Origin: Cellvibrionales bacterium UBA4451 | GTDB taxonomy: Bacteria > Pseudomonadota > Gammaproteobacteria > Pseudomonadales > Porticoccaceae | Direction: 5' to 3' | Assembly (NCBI GenBank): GCA_002390285.1 | Contig: DGPB01000012.1 | Location: 150,172 to 155,398, forward strand | Length of the DNA: 5,227 nucleotides | Shown here: piece by piece, positions 1-4,000 of the stretch | Numbering within the stretch: position 1 is the stretch's first letter | Layout: every line of letters starts with the position of its first letter | Position numbers and translations under genes: made by a program | The notes under the pieces: model-generated | The model's database searches: none | Told to the model about the DNA's origin: nothing | Seen by the model: only the letters and a program-made list of their open reading frames with translations

Positions 1-47
<47 letters not shown>

Positions 48-122
48 TCAAAATCACTTTGACTTCCTAGTCATGAAGACATTAAAGCCTCCAACACCCA
101 CCGGACCATAACCACCAGCTTC
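48..122. other. Leader region of the tRNA gene, no gene seen
   Basis: This stretch lies immediately 5' of the tRNA on the minus strand. It contains a short perfect inverted repeat, TGACT at 60-64 and AGTCA at 69-73 with a 4-base loop. No convincing promoter hexamers and no tRNA-Leu gene were found here, although many gammaproteobacteria carry a tRNA-Leu upstream of the fMet gene that precedes rimP-nusA. The remaining bases show no recognised signal. Confidence 0.4.
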
Positions 123-158
123 GCCCTTCAACCTCACCTATGAGGCTACTTCAAGGGC
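123..158 (-). other. Two-stage hairpin overlapping the end of a small minus-strand ORF
   Basis: An outer stem pairs GCCCTT (123-128) with AAGGGC (153-158). An inner stem pairs CCTCA (132-136) with TGAGG (141-145) around a 4-base loop, with an asymmetric internal loop between them. No T-tract follows on either strand, so it does not look like a standard intrinsic terminator. The TAG stop of the weak ORF at 146-376 lies inside the hairpin. It could be a processing or attenuation structure ahead of the tRNA; this is inference. Confidence 0.4.
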
Positions 159-376
159 CGAGGATTATAGGGCCGCCCTACCCTATGGTCAAGGCTAATC
201 ACCCAACATTCTGTACCTTTTCTAAAGCAGTAGTCATACCAAAGCAAACCACCAATCAGTCTGTCACCACAACGCCGACATATACACCAGATAGGCTTTA
301 GAAAACGATAAGAATTAAGGTTAAAAATGCAACTAGAATTCCGTAAAACTGTGGCAACCTCAAAAAATGAAAACAC
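146..376 (-). CDS. Doubtful small cysteine-rich ORF (76 aa)
   Basis: This is the only sizeable ORF between the tRNA and the recombinase, and it is not the shadow of another gene. Residues 31-58 hold a Cys-x-Cys-x-x-Cys-Gly group followed by two more cysteines, which could be read as a zinc-ribbon-like knuckle, but I do not recognise a family. The start is a GTG directly after the T-tract of the 377-401 hairpin. The only Shine-Dalgarno-like sequence (AGGGG) is the 3' arm of that hairpin, 8 bases before the GTG. That is an awkward initiation site, so either the ORF is accidental or it is the 3' remnant of a gene that lost its start. It has no signal peptide. Confidence 0.22.
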   Translation of the reverse strand: MFSFFEVATVLRNSSCIFNLNSYRFLKPIWCICRRCGDRLIGGLLWYDYCFRKGTECWVISLDHRVGRPYNPRPLK

Positions 377-401
377 AAAAAAAGCCCCTAAAAGGGGCTT
401 T
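377..401 (-). terminator. Strong rho-independent terminator directed leftwards
   Basis: Bases 381-389 pair perfectly with 393-401 (a 9-bp stem with a CCCC/GGGG core) around a 3-base AAA loop. On the minus strand the stem is followed by a run of seven T (383-377). The plus-strand side lacks an adequate T-run beyond the stem, so it acts mainly on leftward transcripts. No minus-strand gene lies directly to its right, because the recombinase runs the other way. It may have belonged to a gene displaced by an insertion, or it may block transcription from entering the tRNA region. Confidence 0.8.
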
Positions 402-411
402 CAAAGCATTA

Positions 412-425
412 CCAGATCACTCTGG
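412..425. other. Short perfect hairpin CCAGA-N4-TCTGG
   Basis: CCAGA at 412-416 pairs with TCTGG at 421-425 across four bases, ten bases to the right of the terminator. It has no poly-T tail. It could be a recombinase arm site or a protein-binding palindrome, but the sequence alone does not say which. Confidence 0.3.
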
Positions 426-473
426 ATTTCAATATGGTGCCCAAGGCCGCGCACGAATAAATCAAATAAGCTG

Positions 474-517
474 CTGATATTAAACATAAATAACTTATAA
501 TAAACTTCTATTATAAT
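474..517 (+). promoter_or_regulatory. Probable promoter and operator-like inverted repeat of the recombinase gene
   Basis: The 90 bases before the recombinase are very AT-rich and contain two consensus -10 hexamers, TATAAT at 496-501 and at 512-517. The first has a partial -35 (CTGATA, 474-479) at 16-base spacing; the second has no good -35. Overlapping them is a perfect inverted repeat, TTATAAT (495-501) and ATTATAA (510-516), with an 8-base spacer. This could be an operator through which a regulator or the recombinase itself controls expression, or simply a product of AT-richness. Which hexamer is used is not decided by the sequence. Confidence 0.4.
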
Positions 518-568
518 ACAACTCATAATACAATAGCCAAATCCTACCACGATTTGAGGTTACGTAGA

Positions 569-1969
569 GTGAGCAAACAGGCTCAGAAGAAGAGATGGCC
601 CAAGTATGTCTTGGTAGCTAATGGTAAAGACCTTCAATATCAACGGAGGGTTCCTACCACGATTGTTGAAATGACAGGATGTAAGCCCTTATATCAGAGG
701 ACACTTAACCTAACTGTTATGGCAACAGAGTCTCAGGTTCACACAGCATTAGTGGCAGCTCATGGGGCTTATGAAGCCCACTGTAAAATGCTGAGTAATA
801 GTAGCCCTGATGCCCTTACTGATTCTGAGATAGATATAGCGGCTACAGAGCTGCTCAGGAAGCTAAAGAAACGTCCGCAGTCTTTGGTGTTTAAAGCAGG
901 AAAGGTGGACTTAGCTAGTAACATCCTATTTGGTCATGAGGACGACCTGTGGAACCTTGCAACTTTAAAGGAGTTCAGAGGGTTAACACTGGAAGAGACA
1001 GTCAAAGAAAGGGCAGCAGAGAAGCTAACCCAAGCTGCCAAGTATAGACCAAAGACCCTCGTCGCTGTGTTCAAAGAGTATGCTGCTTACAAAGGCTATT
1101 ACGATAAAACACTGAGTACACAGAAGAGGCGTAATAACCAGAAGGTCTTAAAAAGAATAGATCGCTTCACTGAACTAGTGGGTGATCAGTTCTTATCCAA
1201 GGAAATAGAGCGGCAGCTACAAACAGGCGTGAGATGCTATGCGGATCAGAGGTTAGATGAAGGAGCAGTAGCCCCTTCTTCCGTTAATAGGGAACTCACT
1301 GACATCCTGAGCTTTCTCAACTGGGCTGCTATTGAGTATTCCTATACGTGGCATATCCGTAAACCACATCTTCCTAAACACACACCTAAGAAACGCAAGC
1401 CCTTAGCTCAGCCTGTACAGCAACACTTGGTCAGATACTGCCTAAACAACGCTACCGATAAGGAGAAGATTGCTGCTTGTATTATTTTAATAGAACTCCA
1501 AGGCGGGGTGATGGCTTCCGAGATAGAGAGACTCGATTTAAGCAAGGCTAAGCTAGAGGGGGAATACCCGTATATCGTTATTAACGCTGAAACCAAAACC
1601 AATGCACGTAAAAGGATAGTGCCCTTGGTAGTAGGGGTTTCTTTCATTCACGACAACATTGAAATGGCCCAGAAATGGCTCAGAGGTACAGTTGAAAGCA
1701 ATCACTCTGCTTGCCTGAAGAAGTATTTACGTAAGGTAACAGGGGATGCTGAGGTATCTGCTCATTGGTTACGTCACAGCTTTAGATTGAATACTCAGAT
1801 CAACGAGGCTCCTTCCGATATGGCTGCTTTGATTGGGGGGTGGAGTTCCTCAACAGCTGGTATCTCTGAGCATATGCTGAACTATGGCAATGAGGGTATC
1901 GAGACTAGCGAGATGGTGAAGAGGCTGGTCAAAGTATCAAGACAAATACACAAACACCTGCTTGAGTAA
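569..1969 (+). CDS. Site-specific tyrosine recombinase / phage-type integrase (466 aa)
   Basis: A DNA integrase that would integrate or excise a genomic island or prophage by strand exchange through a 3'-phosphotyrosine. GTG 569 is chosen because GAGGT (556-560) lies 8 bases upstream; the TTG at 554 has no ribosome binding site. Residues ~12-75 resemble the N-terminal DUF6538-type region of island integrases, with a Gln-Arg-Arg-Val-Pro motif. About 160-260 is a SAM-like core-binding domain and ~275-450 the catalytic domain. Catalytic positions visible are Lys343 (beta-hairpin Lys-Thr), His399-x-x-Arg402, Trp425 in the His/Trp position and Tyr439 in Asn-Tyr-Gly. Where the first arginine is expected (Gly-Gly-Val-Met-Ala-Ser-Glu) the residue is Met315, codon ATG 1511-1513. 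Length and frame are otherwise intact. The gene points away from the tRNA-fMet gene. The family call is secure; activity is uncertain. Confidence 0.93.
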   Translation: MSKQAQKKRWPKYVLVANGKDLQYQRRVPTTIVEMTGCKPLYQRTLNLTVMATESQVHTALVAAHGAYEAHCKMLSNSSPDALTDSEIDIAATELLRKLKKRPQSLVFKAGKVDLASNILFGHEDDLWNLATLKEFRGLTLEETVKERAAEKLTQAAKYRPKTLVAVFKEYAAYKGYYDKTLSTQKRRNNQKVLKRIDRFTELVGDQFLSKEIERQLQTGVRCYADQRLDEGAVAPSSVNRELTDILSFLNWAAIEYSYTWHIRKPHLPKHTPKKRKPLAQPVQQHLVRYCLNNATDKEKIAACIILIELQGGVMASEIERLDLSKAKLEGEYPYIVINAETKTNARKRIVPLVVGVSFIHDNIEMAQKWLRGTVESNHSACLKKYLRKVTGDAEVSAHWLRHSFRLNTQINEAPSDMAALIGGWSSSTAGISEHMLNYGNEGIETSEMVKRLVKVSRQIHKHLLE

Positions 1970-1970
1970 T

Positions 1971-2093
1971 AAGGAGGCTAAGTGAGTTCATTTGAATTCA
2001 GAGCCTATGGAGTATTGGTTGGTTTTGTTAGAGACGCCTAATGGTAGCCTGGAAAATGTTCATGTACTCTGTAAAGTAACTGAGTGTTTATAA
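1971..2093 (+). other. Strong ribosome binding site followed by overlapping tiny ORFs
   Basis: Two bases after the recombinase stop is AAGGAGG (1971-1977), one of the best Shine-Dalgarno sequences in the window. It is four bases before GTG 1982, which opens a 19-codon ORF ending at TAA 2039-2041. A 12-codon ORF starts inside that stop (TAATG, ATG 2041) and ends at 2079. In another frame ATG 2007 opens a 28-codon ORF ending at 2093 whose composition looks more protein-like, but it has only a weak binding site. None resembles a family I know. The arrangement may be a tiny gene co-transcribed with the recombinase or the remains of a frameshifted one. Low confidence that any is translated. Confidence 0.25.
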
Positions 2094-2094
2094 T
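2089..2094 (+). promoter_or_regulatory. Candidate -10 box (TATAAT) of the lipoprotein gene
   Basis: A perfect TATAAT lies 32 bases before ATG 2126, with a TG dinucleotide just upstream (2085-2086, one base further away than the usual extended -10). No good -35 is seen at 16-18 bases. Transcription from here would start near 2101 and leave a short leader with the ribosome binding site. This also argues against starting the lipoprotein at GTG 2084. Confidence 0.38.
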
Positions 2095-2125
2095 TAATCA
2101 TGATGCGCAATCAATAGGTCTTAGC

Positions 2126-2623
2126 ATGTATAAAATAATCATATTATCTTTCATGATTGCTCTTCAAGCATGTTCCACTTCCTATCAAAGCAAAGGGTTT
2201 AGCGGTGGGTACACCGAAACACAGCTTGATGAGAATGTTTTCAGAGTGAATTTCAGCGGTAATGGTTACACCAAAAAAGAGAAGGCCGCTGACTTATCCC
2301 TATTAAGGTGCGCTGAATTAACATTGAACAATGGGTACAAATACTTTGTCGTTATTAATACTGATAACTATGCAAAGACCAACACACACACAACACCAAC
2401 AACAACTAATACCACGGGAAGTGCTTTCGGTACGAGCAACAGTGTATATGGACATTCAAGGTCAACAACCTCTGGAGGGCAAACATACAATGTCTCAAAG
2501 CCTACCGCGTCTAATGTCATATTGATGCTCCACGAAAAGCCCGATTCAACCTTCGCGTTCAATGCGGAATTTGCTTATAAAAGTCTTACCGAGAAATATC
2601 GTGTTGTACAAGCAGGAGAGTAA
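2126..2623 (+). CDS. Exported lipoprotein, CC0125/CC1285-like family (165 aa)
   Basis: A predicted lipoprotein of unknown function. ATG 2126 is chosen because it gives a compact signal peptide with a lipobox (Leu13-Gln14-Ala15-Cys16) and has AGGT (2116-2119) as its binding site; an upstream GTG at 2084 would bury the signal peptide. Cys16 would be lipidated, and Ser17 suggests outer-membrane sorting by the +2 rule. Residues 24-80 (Gly-Phe-Ser-Gly-Gly-Tyr-Thr-Glu, Phe-x-Val-x-Phe-x-Gly-Asn-Gly, a Leu-Leu-Arg-Cys-Ala-Glu-Leu-Thr helix and a Gly-Tyr-x-Tyr-Phe-Val-Val strand) match the pattern I remember for this family, recalled rather than searched. Residues 83-128 are a Ser/Thr/Asn/Gly-rich low-complexity linker, followed by a short conserved-looking strand and a C-terminal tail. 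It stands alone between the recombinase and a 53-bp repeat that starts 14 bases after its stop. Confidence 0.85.
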   Translation: MYKIIILSFMIALQACSTSYQSKGFSGGYTETQLDENVFRVNFSGNGYTKKEKAADLSLLRCAELTLNNGYKYFVVINTDNYAKTNTHTTPTTTNTTGSAFGTSNSVYGHSRSTTSGGQTYNVSKPTASNVILMLHEKPDSTFAFNAEFAYKSLTEKYRVVQAGE

Positions 2624-2637
2624 AAACATCTAACAAT

Positions 2638-2690
2638 ACGCTCTTAATTTGCCCGGTGTTGCGGGCGTGAACTGATCAGGGGGAAGGGGC
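2638..2690 (+). repeat. Direct repeat copy 1 (53 bp), just after the lipoprotein stop codon
   Basis: By hand alignment this segment matches 3686-3736 at about 46 of 53 positions with two one-base gaps. It includes exact blocks of 14 bp at the left (2638-2651) and 13 bp near the right (2672-2684, containing TGATCA and a G-run). It contains a hairpin, GCCCG (2651-2655) with CGGGC (2662-2666), whose pairing is partly kept in the other copy. It starts 14 bases after the TAA stop. There is no T-tract after the hairpin, so it is not a plain terminator. It lacks the paired core sites of an integron attC. Confidence 0.8.
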
Positions 2691-2820
2691 TATTAGAAGC
2701 TCACAGCCTCGCTAGCGTAGACCGTTGCCCCCACTAATCTTTCAGACAGCCAATTGAACGTTTGGGAGTAGCCTAGAAGAGCATCTAACTGAAACAGATA
2801 ATAAATAAAGAGACATCACC
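2691..2820 (+). other. Leader of the sel1-like operon
   Basis: This stretch lies between repeat copy 1 and the next gene. It contains the palindrome CGCTAGCG (2710-2717). A CCCCC (2728-2732) could pair with the GGGGG of the repeat (2679-2683) across a 44-base loop, though copy 2 has no equivalent. A possible promoter is only weakly visible: GATAAT at 2797-2802 as a -10 without a convincing -35, and TTGAAC at 2754-2759 without a -10 at the right distance. The binding site AAAGAG (2807-2812) is 8 bases before ATG 2821. Confidence 0.3.
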
Positions 2821-3261
2821 ATGAAATCTCGTCATTTACTTCTCACCCTACTCCTCCTGTTCGGCTTATCAGGTGTCATTCATGCTGAAACATTTGATCA
2901 AACTCTGGAAAAAGCTCAGCGGGGCGATGCGGGCGCTCAATTTTATCTCGGTATGATGTATGAACTTGGAGAAGGTGTGCCCGAGAACGACATGGAGGCA
3001 GTAAAGTGGTATCGAATGGCCGCCAAGCAGGGATTTTCGATGGCTCAAAATAATCTGGCTGATATATATGGCAAAGGTGGAGGTGTACCCGTAAACAAGA
3101 TAAAAAGTTATCTATGGTATTCCCTAGCCAAAACCAACGGGTATCGGCCCGCAAAGCAATCTGTCGAAATAATGAAGAACAGAATGACCCATGAACAAAT
3201 AGCAGAAGCTCAGGCACTTGCCGCTAGATGCTTTGAATCAAACTATAAAGACTGCGATTAA
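2821..3261 (+). CDS. Secreted Sel1-like repeat protein (146 aa)
   Basis: A small periplasmic or exported solenoid protein. Sel1-like repeats are alpha/alpha units that usually act as protein-protein adaptors; the partner here is unknown. Residues 1-22 are a Sec signal peptide (Lys/Arg/His start, Leu-rich core, probable cleavage after Val-Ile-His-Ala22). Repeat 1 (~35-70) has the classic Ala-Gln-x-x-Leu-Gly-x-Met-Tyr, Gly-x-Gly-Val and Ala-x-x-Trp-Tyr-x-x-Ala-Ala pattern. Repeat 2 (~71-106) is similar but with Leu-Trp-Tyr-Ser-Leu-Ala. A C-terminal cap (~107-137) has the Met-Thr-x-Glu-Gln-Ile-Ala-Glu-Ala-Gln motif common at the ends of such proteins. Cys137 and Cys145 are the only cysteines and could form a disulfide. 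The next gene starts 26 bases after the stop, so the two are probably one operon. Confidence 0.9.
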   Translation: MKSRHLLLTLLLLFGLSGVIHAETFDQTLEKAQRGDAGAQFYLGMMYELGEGVPENDMEAVKWYRMAAKQGFSMAQNNLADIYGKGGGVPVNKIKSYLWYSLAKTNGYRPAKQSVEIMKNRMTHEQIAEAQALAARCFESNYKDCD

Positions 3262-3287
3262 CCATCACGTTTAAGAAGGATGCAGAT

Positions 3288-3665
3288 ATGAAAACACTAA
3301 ACACATTATGTATTTGCTTGCTGTTGGGGTTAGGCTCAAGTGCTTCTTTGGCCACTGACATTGGTGGGATAGTAACAATGCCAAACGGTGAGGTTTATAG
3401 AAAGGATGGGGAAGAAAACTATTCTAAATTAGAGGTAATGACTAGACCTAATGGTGACCGGTATGAGGTTGTTGGTGAAGATCAGTATGTTAAATTACCA
3501 CCCACAGACGAACAAACCAAAGAAGAAAACGCGGCCCGTTGGAAGTGTGCTAGTCACGCAGGTCAGGCAAAAACTGAGTACGCAGCTCGACAAATTGAAA
3601 AGGCTTGCTTAGTAAATGAGGGATATAAACCCGAACCCGAACCTAAGGGTTGGTTTGACTGGTAG
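3288..3665 (+). CDS. Small secreted protein with a tandem 22-residue repeat (125 aa), family not recognised
   Basis: I do not recognise this family. ATG 3288 follows AAGAAGGA (3273-3280) at 7 bases. Residues 1-22 form a Sec signal peptide with probable cleavage after Ser-Leu-Ala22. The mature part opens with two copies of a motif with 22-residue period: Pro32-Asn-Gly..Tyr37..Gly41-Glu..Tyr45..Lys47-Leu48, then Pro54-Asn-Gly..Tyr59..Gly63-Glu..Tyr67..Lys69-Leu70. Nine of 17 aligned residues are identical, which suggests a small beta-hairpin repeat. Residues 72-83 are an acidic linker. Residues 84-114 form a probable helix pair with Cys87 and Cys107 placed for a disulfide, ending in Asn-Glu-Gly-Tyr. 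The tail is Pro/Glu-rich and finishes Trp-Phe-Asp-Trp. It is co-transcribed with the Sel1-like gene by position and may work with it in the periplasm; that is inference. Confidence 0.82.
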   Translation: MKTLNTLCICLLLGLGSSASLATDIGGIVTMPNGEVYRKDGEENYSKLEVMTRPNGDRYEVVGEDQYVKLPPTDEQTKEENAARWKCASHAGQAKTEYAARQIEKACLVNEGYKPEPEPKGWFDW

Positions 3666-3682
3666 GGGTGAATACAGACCCC
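3665..3682 (+). other. Hairpin directly at the stop codon of the 125-aa gene
   Basis: GGGGT (3665-3669, beginning with the last base of the TAG stop) pairs with ACCCC (3678-3682) around an 8-base loop. There is no T-tract. It sits four bases before repeat copy 2. It may protect the 3' end or be a weak terminator. Confidence 0.35.
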
Positions 3683-3685
3683 AGC

Positions 3686-3736
3686 ACGCTCTTAATTTGT
3701 CCGGTTTTGCGACGTTAGCTGATCAGGGGGAGGGGC
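3686..3736 (+). repeat. Direct repeat copy 2 (51 bp), just after the stop of the 125-aa gene
   Basis: This is the second copy of the element at 2638-2690, in the same orientation, beginning 20 bases after the preceding stop codon. In the small hairpin the C-G pair of copy 1 (2652 with 2665) becomes T-A here (3700 with 3712), a compensatory change. A one-base deletion leaves one C bulged. The 13-bp block around TGATCA plus the G-run is unchanged. Flanks of the two copies are unrelated, so the boundaries given are probably close to the real element. Confidence 0.8.
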
Positions 3737-3823
3737 GGGTCAAAAGTCTATGGCCTTCACAAGCATTCTCTCTTAATGATGCAGTGGTAGGCTGATTGTT
3801 TAGATGTCATCAAGGAGAAGCAG

Positions 3824-3898
3824 ATGAGGAGATTATATTTATTGTTTTTGTTATGCCCATTGTCCATTCAGGTTTTGAAGATACTCTCTTTTTGGTGA
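3824..3898 (+). CDS. Possible 24-residue hydrophobic protein or truncated exported-protein start
   Basis: ATG 3824 follows AAGGAG (3812-3817) at 6 bases, one of the best ribosome binding sites in the window. The ORF encodes Met-Arg-Arg and then a Leu/Phe-rich stretch, with TGA at 3896-3898. It reads like a signal peptide or a single membrane helix. The same frame stays open after the TGA until 4132, but its last part runs antisense to the protease-like gene. It could therefore be a small membrane protein, or an exported protein cut short by a nonsense change. It lies 87 bases after repeat copy 2. No family is recognised. Confidence 0.4.
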   Translation: MRRLYLLFLLCPLSIQVLKILSFW

Positions 3899-4000
3899 AG
3901 CCCTCATTCTTTCACTTCTTTTCTGTATACAATTTCAGTCAGACTTTTGTGGTTTAACTCTTTATTTAAATACACACCTATCTACTTCAGGCCTAAAATC
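3899..4000. other. Convergent intergenic stretch, no terminator seen
   Basis: This AT-rich stretch lies between the short plus-strand ORF and the end of the minus-strand protease-like gene. It has a pyrimidine-rich run (about 3901-3926). I see no hairpin with a T-run for either direction, which is unusual for a convergent junction. No sequence here repeats the left flank of the recombinase, so no attachment-site pair could be proposed. Confidence 0.35.

Noticed and set aside
554..568. TTG 554 as start of the recombinase
   Set aside because: No ribosome binding site precedes it. GAGGT is placed correctly for GTG 569.
542..664. 13-bp exact repeat TCCTACCACGATT at 542-554 and 652-664
   Set aside because: One 13-mer recurring in a window of this size is not far from chance by a rough estimate, and the second copy lies inside coding sequence.
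1408..1647. Minus-strand ORF of 79 codons
   Set aside because: It lies wholly antisense to the recombinase catalytic domain and has no recognisable features.
2084..2125. GTG 2084 as start of the lipoprotein
   Set aside because: It would place 14 residues before the signal peptide and put the TATAAT box inside the gene; ATG 2126 has its own binding site.
2331..2562. Two 64-codon ORFs, one on each strand
   Set aside because: Both are shadows of the low-complexity part of the lipoprotein gene.
2876..3217. Minus-strand ORF of 113 codons
   Set aside because: It is antisense to the Sel1-like gene, whose repeats are unmistakable.
2628..3736. Repeats as integron attC sites, since ATCTAAC (2628-2634) fits the core consensus and the repeats follow stop codons
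   Set aside because: No GTTRRRY partner was found between 2640 and 2820, and copy 2 has no AAC-type core before it. The recombinase is of island type rather than an integron integrase.
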